This document shows, in pieces, positions 20,287 through 33,103 of a stretch of 64,000 bases of DNA (position 1 is its first letter; the number at the start of each line of letters is the position of its first letter). The DNA comes from Pseudo-nitzschia pungens (lineage: Eukaryota > Bacillariophyta > Bacillariophyceae > Bacillariales > Bacillariaceae). Location of the stretch: positions 124,001-188,000 of the forward strand of contig CM074767.1 of the NCBI GenBank assembly GCA_037355855.1. The letters run 5' to 3'. Made by a program: the position numbers and the translations under genes. The notes below the pieces were generated by a model, which ran no database searches, was not told where the DNA came from, and saw only the letters and a program-made list of their open reading frames with translations.

Positions 20287-23200
20287 TTACGCCAGTCCCA
20301 GGGCCTTGAGGCGCTCGGCATTCCGGGCCACCCGCTCGGCCCGGAGCTTTTCGTACTCACTCATTTCCACCTCGTCCTCGCTCGAGTCGTCGTCGTCGTC
20401 CCCACCGGCCCGCTTCTTGCGCTGTAGTTCCCGGGTGTCCAGGCAGGAAAAGGGCTCCGCAGCCGGATCCTTGTAGTACACGTCGTTGGTGAGGATCGAT
20501 CCGGTGGTCGTGTTCTGGTGGCCGGCGCTGCCCCCGACGGCAACGCACAGGGGTTCCGTAGCGGTCAGGTGGCCGGATCGGACCAGCCCGCGGAGGACCC
20601 AGCGCAGGGCCGGGACGGCAAAGGACGGACGGATTTCCCAGCTGGATCCGTGCGCGTTGGGAACAACCTTGCCGAGGTAGGGAGGGAAGGATCCGGTCGA
20701 GTATGTGCCAAAGCCGCTCTCGTGGGTGGCTTCCAGTTCCGATTCGTGGGTTTGGTACAGCTTGGCGTAGTGGTCCTCGTGGCGTTTCTCCTGCAGGATT
20801 TCGAGATCCAATCGGGTCGTCGGAAACTTGTTGTTGCGGGGTGACTCCCCGCCGCTACCGCTTCCACCCGAGGCTCGCAGGTGGTAGTATTCGAGCCCCT
20901 CCGTTTTGGACCGGGAAGCGGCGGCCCGCTTCTTGTTGTTGGCTCTCCGGGCAGCCGCGGTCGGCCGGGACTCGCGCGAGGAGCGCCGCAGGTTGGAGGT
21001 TTCGGCTTCGCCAAACCGCTTTTGCAGGGCCAGCAGCTCGGCCATTTCCTGCTTGTATTCCTGGTTTCCTCCCACGGCGGCAGCACTGGCTTCGGACAGC
21101 TCGTCGTTGTCCTCGTCGTTTTCGTTTTCGTCGTTGGCACCAGCCGCCGCTTCTTCTTCCGAAGCCCTGTAGCGGCAGCTCCAACCGTAGGGCATCGAAA
21201 AGGTGCTCGCCACGCCGTTCCGAGAAAGGCCCGCAAAGCGGCCCCGGAGGTCGTTTCCGTCCTTGAGGCAGTGCGAGAGCTTGATGGGGTGCTCGACGGG
21301 CCGGGCGGCCGCCTCGTCCTTGCTGCCAGCGGACCGGGCCGTGGCACGCTTGCGCTTTCCCCTCCGAGAGGAGACGAAATCCTCGTCGCTCTCGTCCTCG
21401 TAGGCGGCGTCCACGTCGGAATCCTCGTCGAGGTAGGGGCTCTTGGTCTTGGGACCGTTGGCCTCGCCGTGCTTGGCCTCGGCCGCCGACGCCGCGGTCT
21501 CGATCTTCTTGAGGACGGCCTTCTTGAGGGCCACGGCCGCCACCGAGATCCAGTCGTCGGGGGGATTGAAGAGTACCGCGTTGTCAAAGATGAGCTCGAG
21601 GTCCTTCCGGAAGGGTCCGTTGAGCATGCGGCAGACGGGGCTGTTTCCCATTGACCGGCCCGGTGGAATAGACGAGTAGGCTCCCTGCTCGAGCTTCTGG
21701 ACCATGGTGGACACGTCCATCGGGTTCTTGACAATGTCCGGGTAGGTGGGAATTCCCAGTGCCACGGGATCGACGGGTTCCATAAAGGGCATGGCCTTGC
21801 TCTGCCGGGACAGCCAGTCCAGAATGGTCTGACAGGCCCGATAGGGTTCGGAATCCACGTGAAAGTCCTGGTGCTCGATGGAATACCAGGTGGAGGTTCC
21901 CACCGGCTGGCAGACGTACGAGGCATCGTCGGCCCGGACATCCAGGACGGCCCAGAATGGTGACGGAGACTTGGATGACTTGGTGGCATCGCTGTCTTTG
22001 CTGGTTGGTTCGTCGGGCAGAAAGAGAATTCGGAATTCGACGTCTTTTTCGGCAGCGTCGTCGTCGTCGTCGTCGTCCGGGGTTTCCCAGACGCTGTCGT
22101 GTCCAACGATTCGTCCCGAGAGTTCGGAAGGATGTTTCTGTCGCTGTCGCTCCGAGGCTCCGTTATGATTTCGATGTTCGTCTTCGTCTTCCCTGTACGT
22201 CTTCGTGCTCATCGCCGTCGTCCAGTGCCAGCAGCGTGATGTGTTCCCCGATCTCGCTGCCGAAGGGGTGGGAGGTCCTCCACTGCCCCGAGGCCGCGGA
22301 TTCCCGCTGTTTCTGGAGTTCCCCGGCCTTGATCCCGGCGTGGACCTGCGCCTCGGTCAGCAGCAGAATCTTGTCGTCCGAGTTCGGGTCCGAGTCCGGG
22401 TTCAAGACGTTCCCCCTCGCGTCGCAGGGCACCGCCCGGAATCGCTGCCGGCGCTCCACCGATCCCTCCTCGGCATCGTCGGCGTCCGAGGGTATCGATG
22501 CCGAGGCGTCCCTGATGCGGTACCAGTAGCAGGCGGTCGTTTCCAATCCGAGGGTCGAGACCAGGTTGGGCCGGTAGACGATGGCCCCGGCCAGCGGTAC
22601 GTCTTCCGAAAACTCAATCGCCGAGAGGTCCTCAAAGTCGGTTGCGTCCATGGTTTCCATGGTGCCGATCCGCTCGTCGGCCGCGGTAGCTATTACCGGG
22701 ATGGGAACCGCCCCGAGCTGTTCCAGCACCATGTTTCGGAGCCGGAGCTCCGTGGTGTGGAGGTGGGAGAGGTAGTCCAGGAGGTCCCTTGCGGGAGCAT
22801 CCGCAACGGCCTCGTCGTTGATGGCGGTGTTCGTGTCGTTTTTGTTGCCATTGTCCCCGTGTTTTTCGTCGTGGTCCTCCTCCTCCTTCTCCTCGCCGCC
22901 CCGAGACCGGATCGTCACCAGTTGTTTCCCCCCCAGGAGGTCGCTCCGGAGTTGGCCATCGCTGTCCTTGCACGTGACGGGGCACCGCGCCAGCAGGTTG
23001 CGCTTCCAGAGGATCTTTCCGAGTGCGATCCGGATCCGCCGCAGCGGATCGGACGAGTCGTCCGCAACGGTGGACCGGAGGGTGGCGATGGTCGGAGCCG
23101 AAACTCGGAAGGAAGACGAAGACGAAGACGACGAATCCAGGGCCGAAACGGACGTGGCGGTCGTGACGATCCGCAGGAGGGCGTCCATGAGCTGTTTCTG

Positions 23201-26200
23201 GGTCATGTTGGACTGGGTGCCGTAAAAGACGCCCTCGGATCCCGATGCGGTTTTTCCGCGGCGGGTGGACCGGCGTCCCGAGGACGACGAGGAAGCGGCC
23301 GCGGCCGCTTTCTGCTCGGAACTGGCCAGGCTTCGTGCCAGCGCTTCGTCGTCGGCGGAATCGGGAGCCGTAGCTGTAGCAGCCGTAGCAGCAGCAGCAT
23401 CGGAATCGGCATCCGCGGCGGATGTGGTGGAGTTGCAATTGTTGGTGGCAGCCTTTGCATGGTTCGACGAGGAGGATCCTTCCCCCCCGGAAGCAGCCGC
23501 TTCGCTCCCTCCGCTCCCGGCTCCAATCTTGGACCGGATCAGTTTCTCGGCCGCTGTTTCCCAGGAGGGCCAAACGGCGTGTCCCTCGTGGATGCCCTTG
23601 TAGCGCCACCGATCGTGCTGCTTGCGGGCCTTGTAAATGGCCATTTGTTCCTCCAGTTCCCGGGACCGGGCCAGGGCATCCTCCCTTGGCGTCTTGGAGT
23701 TGCCGCCCGGTAGCAGGGGTTCCAGCTCGAACTTGCAGCGACCAAAGGTCCCGGCATCGAGCCGCTGGAGTTCCTGGACCGTCTCGCCGCTGACGCACTT
23801 GAGGGCAATGGACAATTGCGATACCGATTGCGATTGCGACGACATTGCCAACGAGGAAGCCGCACCGGTGCTTTCGTTTGCTGCTTGCGACGAACGCGAT
23901 GGTGGCAGGACCAGTCCCTTGTTTTCCCAGTGCAGGAGCGCCCTGTCGCAATCCATCAAATTGGAAACCGCCAGTGCCTGCTTGGCCGTTGGCCGGGTGT
24001 GTTTCATCCTCAGAACGACCTCGTCGACCGCGGTCTGAACGTCCTCTCCCGAAATGGACTTGGGTTTGGAGAGGTACTCCAGCAAAGCCGGGAGGGAGGG
24101 TTCGAGGTAGGGATTGTCCCACACAATGGCCTGCTCCTCGTCGATTTCGTCTTCTTCATCGTCATCGTCATCGTCATCATCTTCGTCGCTGTTCCGCAGG
24201 TCGGGAACCGGTGTGAGGGATCGTTCCCGGGTGACGTTCTCGAGCTGATCTTCCTCGCTGTCGTCGGCATCTCCCCCGTCCTTGGACATGTCAAAGTCCT
24301 CGTCGTCGTCTTCCTGGTTGTCGTTGGTTTGGTCGTCTTCGTTGCTTTCCTCCCCCTTCATGGCATCCTCGTACGAATCCCCCGTGATCATGTTGGATGC
24401 CGCGGCCGCCTCGTCGGGTTTTGCTTTGCTTTTGCTTTTGCTTTTGCTTTGGTTTTGGTTTTGCTTTGGGCTTTGGCTTGGGTTTCGATGCTGCCTCCTT
24501 GCCGGTGGTAGTATCGCGTTCCTCGTTGCCTTTCTTGCTGTCCTCGTCTCGGTGTTGGTCTTCTTCCAGGTCCATTGCGTTCTCGTCCTCGACCTTGCCA
24601 TTGTCCTCGACCTCGTCCGGGTCTCGGCCTCCGTTCTTCTCGCGCCGCCGCTGCCTCTTGCGGGCCTGCCTCTGTTTTTTCTTTTCTTGCTTCAACAATT
24701 GGAGCCACCAGAGAGCGACCCTTCCCCCCTTTTGGACCGGGGTGGGCTCTGGCACGAGATTGGCCTCGGAATTGTAAGAATACCCATTGTTGCTTCCGCT
24801 TCTTCCAATTCCGCTTCCGCTCCTTCCCCCTCCCCTCGTCGACCTCCTCTGGGTCTGCGTGTGTCCCGGATCGAGGAGCTCCCCGCGCTCCCCGAGGCCG
24901 GCCCGTCCCGACCTCCGCACCACCTGCTGCGAAGCGTCCTTGCCGGAAGCGGAAGCGGCGTCGCCCGCGCCGTTCGGTTTCCCGCGAGCGTCGGCGTACT
25001 CCGAACCACCAGCCGATGCTTCGACACCGAGAGGCTCCAGGAGCGCGGCCCTGGAGGCCATTTCCTCGAGCGCAATGGTCGTGGCGGCAATGGCGTCGGG
25101 ATCCGGTCCGTCCAGGAATGCCGTGCCCGCGGTGGGATCGTTCTCGTTATCCTTGTCGTTGTCGTTGATAGAATCCTTGTCGTTGTCGTTGTCGTTATCC
25201 TTATCGCTATCGCTTTCGTCGTCGCTTTCCATTTCCAAACCTTCACCGCCTTCTTTTTCCTGCTGCTGCAAATAGTTCCAGGCCCACTGACAGCCGTCCC
25301 GGATGCGCTGCCCCAGGACGGCCGGAGTCACGACCGCTTTCGGATTCTCGGCGGCCTTGCGCGCCTCGGAATCGTCCTCGTCGGTCGGTGCCCGCAGATA
25401 CGCCAGGGGATTGCTGCCGTAATAGAGTGGCGGGTGGTGGTGGTGTTGGTGGTGTTTGTTCGATCGTTGCAGTTGCAGTTGCTGCTGGTGTTGCAGTTGC
25501 AGTTGCTGCTGCTGCTGCGGTCCTAATCCCAACTCGGAGGATCCGTTTGTTCCCGCCGTTCCGGTTCCCGATCCCCCCTCGGCGTGGACCCGCTCCGATT
25601 CCTTGGCGAGCTGGTACCGCAGCGAGGCCTGCAGCGCGTCTTCCAGCGCCGCAACGACGACCAGCGTGGGCAGCAGATCTCCCTCGCGTCCACCAAAGGA
25701 CTCGTGCTCCAAATCTCTCAGCACGAGTTTCTGGCAGCGCTCCCGGAGCGTCTCGAGGGCGCGCTTCGCGGCCGGTGGCCCGAGCTTGTTGCGGCTGGAC
25801 ACGCGAAAGTTCCGAAAGGGATTCTGTCCGGACCGAATCAGGGCGTCGTGTTCCTCCAGATCGGAACGGGTCCACTCGTCCTCGCGGATCAGCCGGTACG
25901 TGTAGCGGGAGGATTTGGTATTGGTATTGGTATTGATATTGGTATTGATATTGGTATTGGTATTGGTGGAATCGTTGGAATCGTTGGAAGCGTTGTGGGC
26001 ATTCTCTTTGTTTGTACCGGCGCTCTTCTCGTCATTGTTATCATTATCATTATCATTACCATCATTGTTATCATTACCATCATTATCATCATCCTTCTTT
26101 TTCATCTTTTTACTATTCTTTTTATTATTCTTTTTCTTCTTCGCCACTTCTTTTTTTTCTTCCATTGCTGCCGCTGCAACGCGGGGATCCTCCCACCGCA

Positions 26201-26930
26201 CGACCCATCGCTCCGGCAGACGTCCCTCGGAAGCCTCCAGCCTCGAGATCCTGCCGTGGTGCGGATAGAACTGACCGCTCCCCGATAGATGCTTGGAAAT
26301 TTCCACGATTCTCCCGATCTGGAGGGCGTCCAGGGATGCCTTTCTCGAAGAAGCGGCGGCGGCGGCTGCGGCGGCGAGCTCGGAACCGTCGGAAACCTTG
26401 CCGCTTCTTCTTCTCGACTTGTTGGAGTTCGAGTTCGAGTTCGCGGCTGTTCCGGAGTGGGAAAGGGAGGATCTCTTGGCCTTTTTCGAGGCGGGTTCCG
26501 AAGAAGCGGCCATCATGGCTTCCATTGCGGCAATGCGGGAGCGACGGGGACGCCGGCTTTCGCGGCCCCGGATGGGTGAGGAGGAGGATGCTGTTGGTGG
26601 CGGTGGTGGTGGTTCTGTTGGTTCGGTTGCTTTTGTTGGTTCTGTTGGTGGTTCGGTTGCTTCTTCGGCTCTTACCTCGGGCTCGGACTCGGAGTCTCGC
26701 TCGGGTTCTACCGGCCCGGTCGTCGTCGTCGTTTCGAAAGAAGGACCGTCATTCTTCTCGACGACCTTGTCGGAGGTCGTGGATTCGTCCTTCTCGTCAT
26801 TGTTCTTGATGATGTTGTTAGTGTTATTGTTAGTGTTATTGGTATTGGTTTTATTGGTGTTATTGGTATTGATATTATTGTTATCGTTGTGATCAGATGC
26901 TGTTGATGCAGCCTGGGGATCGTCGGACAT
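20287..26930 (-). CDS. Giant bromodomain protein, two frame breaks
   Basis: Three overlapping minus-strand open frames make one reading path of about 2,200 aa from ATG 26930 to TAA 20287. The N-terminus is Asn/Thr repeats, then Pro/Glu-rich and basic segments. A possible Tudor/SH3-like piece follows (IGRIVEISKHL ... GRISRLE ... RWVVRWEDPR, about 26170-26330). The middle is charged and Ala/Ser-rich. A bromodomain lies at about 21480-21830, with PVDPVALGIP, YPDIVKNPMDVSTMVQKLE and IFDNAVLFNP, whose Asn is the expected acetyl-lysine contact. This implies a nuclear chromatin reader. The frame moves +1 in an (aaaagc)n run at about 24426-24470 and +1 again at about 22160-22212. The bromodomain frame has its own ATG at 22212, so a separate gene overlapping by about 50 nt is possible but less likely. 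Most of the gene is rich in acidic and low-complexity codons. Confidence 0.75.
24419..24480 (-). repeat. Hexanucleotide repeat at a frame break
   Basis: Tandem aaaagc/aaacca-type units encode Lys-Gln and Lys-Pro dipeptides in one frame and Ser-Lys in the next. The bromodomain gene changes frame inside it. Confidence 0.75.
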
Positions 26931-28758
26931 TGTTGCGGTGAATCGAATTCCTCGTTCCGGTCGTTGGTTTTGGTTTCGATCGAGCCGTGAGAGCAATTAC
27001 GATCGCGAGTAAATTGATTAAGATTCGATTGATTACAGTACCGTACAAGTGTAGTTGCGGTCAATGGATTCAATCAATCAATCAATCAATCAACAACAAT
27101 GGTTCGTAATTATTACCGGTACCAGGTAACTTAACCTCACTACTAAGGTTACTTTTACTTCTATTGTGATCAAAGTACGGTAAGGTTTACAGTAAGATTA
27201 CCGTATTACTTCTATTTTAATTTTTCCTCTTCTGCCTCGGTCAACAACAATCTCAATCAACAAAATCAATCATCGAGGTCTGATTTCTGATTTCCCCCAG
27301 TCGTCTCTCGAGGACTCACTCTCTCATCTCAATCAATCTCTCAACAAGAGGCGAGAGGAGTTTTTTTGGTTCCCCCGCTCTCCTCGTAAGATTACCGTAC
27401 AGTACCGGCTGCGATACCAGTGACGGTAACCTTACCGGTACGGTATGGGCGCGGGCAGTAATTACGAGGTAGTCTACCGGTATCGCAGGGGGAGAGGGTG
27501 TCACGTCGTGTCCCGCGATCGGATCCCAAGGATGCCGCGCGACGAGCAGAATTACGAAGCTACCTGTAAGGTTTTACGTGTAAGGCTACGGTACCAGGTA
27601 TCTTACGGTAAGGTTAGTAGGGAACTTAAAGAAATCTTGCGAGCAATGATGATGATTGATTTTTTTTTATTCGATGGATTGTGGATGGATTGATTCGATT
27701 CATTCCTCCCTTCCTCCCTTATTTTGGCTGCTGCCTTCCGTATAATTCCTACCAAAATCTACGTAAGACAGACCTACCGTACCGTACGGTACCGTACCAT
27801 ACGATCCAATCCGGAATGACAGACAGACGGACGGACGAACGGGAAGCCCTCCATCCAACCGTCGGGACACCCTCCGCATTCGCATTGATTGAGCATCGAG
27901 GGGATGGAGAAAACAGGAAAGTAATCTTACGTAATTACCGTAGTACTAGTAATTACAAGTACGTACGAGTAATCTTGCTTTAACTTACTACCCGAAGTAA
28001 TTACCTACCGTAGAACCGTTATACGGTACCGTACGGTAGAGTGACACGCACGGCAGAAAACGTTGGTGTTTGTTTTCGCCGCTGCAGTAACTTTCTACGT
28101 ACACGTGCGGTAATGTTAGCCTTCCTACTCGTACCGGTTCGGTACCGCAGGTGCTGGCTCGTGTCTCCTCCTTCTTCTCTGCTGCTAAAGGTCATATAAA
28201 CATGTGCATGCCCTTAACAACGCTGATATCAGGGGTCATAATTAAGGAAAAAATAGCTCGGCCCAACATTGAACAATTACTCGTCGTAATGACCATGGTC
28301 ATCGATAGTACACGTACACGTATTACGTAGTACAAGTACTTCGTACTACAGTAAGATCTTATTCAACAAGGTACCGTAAGTGCCGTTACGGGTATGTTTT
28401 CATTCAAAAAAAATATTTTTCGATCAATTTGTACCCGTACCAGTTAAGGAGGTTTCCACGAAGCAATTCAAAATGGTGGCCTTCCGTTCCTCAATGTACA
28501 AGTAAACTTAAGATTGCGTACGTACTCGTAAGTCTTACTCTTAAAAGGTAAATAAGTGGTCTCGGTAAGGTTACTTCGAGCAATAAGAATAGTACACGTG
28601 CGAGTAAGGCTCAATCTTACCACACTGAAGTTCTTTCTCCTTTGTACCGTCTTGTTACAGTAAGACCTTACCGGCCAAGTAAGATTAGTCTTACGAGTAC
28701 GAGTAGTTACCACCTGTAACGCTGACAACCCATGTTCTTTCCACCGAACACTCCCATT

Positions 28759-28765
28759 CTCTCTA

Positions 28766-28805
<40 letters not shown>

Positions 28806-28808
28806 ACA
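28759..28808. repeat. (CT)n(CA)n compound microsatellite
   Basis: A CT run directly joined to about fourteen CA units. Confidence 0.9.
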
Positions 28809-29070
28809 AATCTCACAACATAACAACATGCTCTCTCTGAATAAAAATGTTGGAATGCATGGTACACGTACAATAGAATACGGTCTACTAGTATAGGAAG
28901 TATGACGCACGAGTGTCGTTCCTTGGACTTGGAACGGAACCCACTCCAAACGACCACGCTGCTTTCGCCATCATTCCGAACCGGAAAATGTCCGGCGCCG
29001 TCTTGTTGTGACCGGCCCAGTTGTCGGCTACCGTACGCACGCACATTGCTCCTCCAAAACCAGTCCTATG

Positions 29071-29108
29071 AAAGAAAAGGAAAGGAAAGGAAAGGAAAGG
29101 AAAGGAAA
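29071..29108. repeat. (GGAAA)n pentanucleotide microsatellite
   Basis: About seven AAAGG units in tandem in spacer DNA. Confidence 0.9.
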
Positions 29109-30162
29109 CCCATCCGACAGCACTCTCATCATTCTCATTATTGTTTGCTGGATGAATGAATCCATCCATCGATCCGAAGGAATATTGATCCATCCGTTCG
29201 TGCAAACTATCCACTCGGTACGTTGCGCTTCGTTCTTTGGTGGAGTTGCGTTGCGCTGCGCTGCGTTGAGTTGCCTGCAATGCCAATGCGAATGCGAATG
29301 CGAATTCGAATTGGCACTCGTTCCGTTCCAAGCCTCCGGTCGTCAAGCCAGCAACCATCACATTCCATCGCCGTTTGCTTTCCTAAAGGGCAGCGACAAT
29401 ATACCACAGCATTATTGGTATTTGTCTGTTTGCTACGGTCCAACCCAACCTTACCTCACGCTCGTAACAATTCTATTCTGCTCGCACCAAAATCCACAGA
29501 GAAACGGCATTGGGGGTCTACGAGGAGGTGCGTGAGTGAGTGAGTGAGTGATTCAATACAATCTAATCCAATCCCGATGGCAGGATGGCAATACGCGTGG
29601 TGTGACGGAATCATAACGTCAAGGAAGTTCCGGATGGAATGGAATGGAATGGAGCGGAATCGATTCGCTCATTCATTCCATCAATGAGCAGCAAATACCG
29701 TACGGTACGGCAGTCAACCAAGCGAGAAAGCACGAGTCCTAGGTTCCCCTCCGTTGTGACGAAGGTTTTGGAGTTCACGGTCATGTAACTTACTCCAGGA
29801 ACAATTGCTGCCTACCGTAATCACTCGACGGTGTGTGTGTGTGTGTGTTGAGTTGCACACAACCATCGCTCTACGAAATTCCAATAAAAGATCCCTATTG
29901 GAGGCGGCTGTGGAGACTATGCACACTAGCCGAGAAAGTTCCAAAGAGTTCACGCTAATACAGAAGCTGTTCTAGAAACAATGATTGCGTCATGCTAATA
30001 TCACAACACCACCAACCGACAGACCAACCACCTCACGATAGGCAGATTGGTAATGGAAATGAAAGGACACGAACATTTACTTCTTTGATCCAAATATATG
30101 ATACGATTACGCTCCGTTGTGTTCTTGGAACGGATGCGCTTTTGAGCGGACCGGACCGGCCT

Positions 30163-30185
30163 TGGTTTGGTTTGGTTTGGTTTGG
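30163..30185. repeat. (GGTTT)n pentanucleotide microsatellite
   Basis: About four and a half GGTTT units, just past the 3' end of the beta-propeller gene. Confidence 0.85.
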
Positions 30186-30207
30186 GGTATCGCACCGGTA
30201 CGTACGA

Positions 30208-33103
30208 TTACTCGACGCAATTGTCGCACGTTTTAGGGCACATGTCCTTGGCGTAGATGCCGTCGGCCACCTCGGTGTCGCAAGTGGGCTGCTTGTCGGT
30301 CTTGCCGAGCTTGCTGCAACGGTAGAACTTGCTCTTGAACTTTTTGACGTTGAGCTTGAACTTGAACTTCTTCTTGTCGGTGCAGGTGCAGAGGTTGCTG
30401 CAAACACCGGGGCAGCTGGACAATACTCTAAACTTCTTGCAGTATTTGTTCTTCTTCTTTTTCCCGAATCCGGCCAGGTCGTCGCACGTGTAGGCCTGTT
30501 TTTGTGCCACGAATGATCCCTCGGTGTTGCAGACGGATTTTGGCATAGAGTACACCGGAAGCAAAGCGGACTCGCCGCTGCTGTCGTCGACGCCGTCGTT
30601 GTCCGTGTTGATCCAGACACGGCCGTTCATGGTGACGGCGAGGCCCTCGACCTTTTCCAAAATGGGTCCATTGCTCGCCGTCAAGTCGGGTATGAGGTCA
30701 AGAACGAGAGTTTTCGAAAGGGTACTGCCGTCTTCAAACGAGTAGTCGCCGAGGTCGATCTCGCAGAGCGACTTGATGGCCGCATCGGGACCGCCCTGGT
30801 TGTCCCGCTCGATGACCATGAACTTGCCGTCGCCGATGGACGAAATGTCGCTCAGGCCGACCCACCCGCCGTTCTGGGAGATGGGAGTGTCCAAGGGATA
30901 AAAGGCGTACTTCCATTCGCCTGTGACCGTGTCGTAAACGGCCACGCGGGGATTGGCCTCGTCGCCCCAGGCGCGCTGGATCGTAACCACCAGCTTGTCG
31001 CCGTCCTCTGCGACGCCCTCGAATCCAAACCGGACCTGGTCCGGAAAGGATTCCGGAAGCAATATACAACTGGTGATGACGGCGTCGTCATCGGTCTTGA
31101 TGAGAAAGTTGGGGAACTTGAACGGCTTGTTCTCGTCGCCAACGGTGCCGGAGCCCTCCGAGGCGATGACAAAGCCGCCGCTGGCCGAGACGGAAATGCC
31201 CTCGGGATCGATGTTCACCGTACTGTCGTCGTTGATGATGTCGGAAAGCTCGACGCCATCACCGAGGGTTCCTGTCAGGCACTCGGACAGGACCGATCCG
31301 GTATCCATGATGTGCTGCTCCTTGACAATTTGGGCGGGGAATTCCTTGGTGTCAATGGTCAGGATGCGGTTCTTGTTGTAGAACGAATCCTCGATGGTGT
31401 AGAGGAGGTCTGGATGCACTCCGGCGGCGAGGCCCGAGAGCGCCGCAAACGGAATGGGCGTGCCGTCGTCCCGCGATTGCGATGTGAGTGTCGGGTAAAA
31501 CGGGCTTAAGTCTTCGATCAGCCTGAAAATAGCAATCGACGACCGAATCTTGTCATCCCGGGCGTCTTCCTCCGAGGCAATTACCACCAAATTCAGGGAT
31601 GGGATGGTGGTGATGCCTTCTGGGGCGGTTCCAACCGGCAGAATCTGTTGCAGCACCGGCTCGGTCGGGCTCGTCAGAAGGTACACAAAGACAACGCTCG
31701 ATCGCTCCGACAGGACGAAGACGTACTCCTTGTCTCCAAAGGCCGAGTACAAGACGTTCTCGGGTTCGTTACCCTTGTTTCCGGACCGCTCGTCGGGGTA
31801 GTGACCGATGGATGCCGTCAGCCACTCCATCGAAACGCCAGAGTCGTAGACGACGCTTCCGTCGGTGGAGTCCACGATGGACCACCCGCGGGAGCCGCCG
31901 TCCAGGTCTCCCTCGTTGGCGGTGGCAAAGTACGTAGTACTCCCAATCCACGAGATGCCGTCAGGTTCGCGCAGCAGCCCGGTTGCGTCGGTGCTCTCTG
32001 TTTGCAAAATGAGCCCGTCCTCGGTCTGGTCGATCTGATCGAGGGGCACCGATCCCGCGTCAAAGGCGGCGGTGACAGCTCCTGAATCGAGATCAACGAG
32101 AACGTTACAATTGTTTTCTTGGAGGGAAATCAAGACCTTGGAGTTGTCTGGGTGAATGTCGACATACTCTGGCTCGGGGTCTTCGGGGAACCGACAGGCA
32201 TCAGCGAGCAGGCTATCGTTGGCGAGGACAACCTCCTTGATGGTCCAGGTGGTGGGATCCGTCAGGGCAGCCTCGTCGGCGATGGTAATGATTGAGAGGC
32301 TTCCGGCGGGCATCTGTGGGGGAGCTCCGTCTCCGAGGTCTTCGTCGCGCTCGTTCTCAATGGCGACCGCAATGTACTTGGGGTAATCGGAGTCGGCAGA
32401 GGACACGGACACGGCGTCCGGTTGGCCCGGCAGTTCGATCTCGTGGACGATGGCCTTTGTGGCCATGGACACTACGGTGAGTTTTCCCGTTGGATTAACG
32501 TAGTCGGGGCTGGTGTTGACCCCCACAACGGCTGTAGTTGTTGATGTTGCGATGGAACGAAACAAACCGAGGGGTGAAACAAATTGGTAGAATGAGATGA
32601 TGAGATGAAAGAAAATGAAAAGAAAAGCAATGACCGGGCGATGCTCTTCGTTCTTCCGGACTCGAACGAACTACTGTATTGAAGCCTACCACATACATAC
32701 ACACATACACGTGCACACAAATGCAGAGAGAGAAAACCAACGAACAGGGCAGATCACACGTACCATAATCTCCAATGACTCGCACGGTGGTCGGTTCTCC
32801 GCCGAGGGGAACGGTTCCGTCGGGGACAGGGGATTCGGGAGTGGAAATGTCCACGAATCCAAGATTTTCCGCTTGGGAGTCCGTGTAGACCAGAGACAGC
32901 TTATCCAACGAAGGAGATAAGTAATACCAGATCGTCTCAGCGTTGGTTTCTGTGTCGGCATTGCAGGTCGGATCGATCTGTTGGCAAATGTAGAAGGTAG
33001 AAATGCGGTAAAAGCTATCGTCCGCTTCGACAGTGAACCACGACAACGACGACAGCATTGTGGCGATCATCATCGATGCCAGATGCATCACGTGGAGTTT
33101 CAT
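30208..33103 (-). CDS. Secreted beta-propeller (phytase/esterase-like) protein with Lys-rich ShK-like tail
   Basis: Two exons: 33103-32764 and 32531-30208. The 232-nt intron (32763-32532) has a GTACGT donor and ACTACAG acceptor, and joining in phase 1 gives GDYAVVGVNTSPDY. The product is about 887 aa. It starts with a signal peptide (MKLHVMHLASMMIATMLSS). Repeated beta-strand segments follow (PTTVRVIGDY, AVSVSSADSDYPKYIAVAIE, EYVDIHPDNSKVLISLQEN, EPENVLYSAFGDKEYVFVL, PEGITTIPSLNLVVIASEE), typical of choice-of-anchor I / YncE-like propellers. The second half has DPEGISVSASGGFVIASEG, FGFEGVAEDGDKLVVTIQ and EGLAVTMNGRVWINTDNDG, as in esterase-like domains of phytases. About 100 C-terminal residues hold two Cys-rich ShK-like modules ending CPGVCSNLC and CPKTCDNC, with unusually many lysines. 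It is probably extracellular; the substrate is unknown. Confidence 0.8.

Larger units (their letters stand above)
26931..30207. other. Long intergenic spacer rich in palindromes and microsatellites
   Basis: Contains TCAA repeats (27070-27092), dense GTACCGTACGGTAC-type palindromes (27100-28140 and 28370-28720), (CT)n(CA)n at 28759-28808, (GGAAA)n at 29071-29108, (GT)n at 29831-29849 and (GGTTT)n at 30163-30185. Several short open frames on both strands show no domain. No gene is supported. Confidence 0.55.

Noticed and set aside
24282..25526. Long plus-strand open frame opposite the bromodomain gene
   Set aside because: Leu/Val-rich mirror of an acidic and Lys-rich coding strand, without a domain; antisense shadow.
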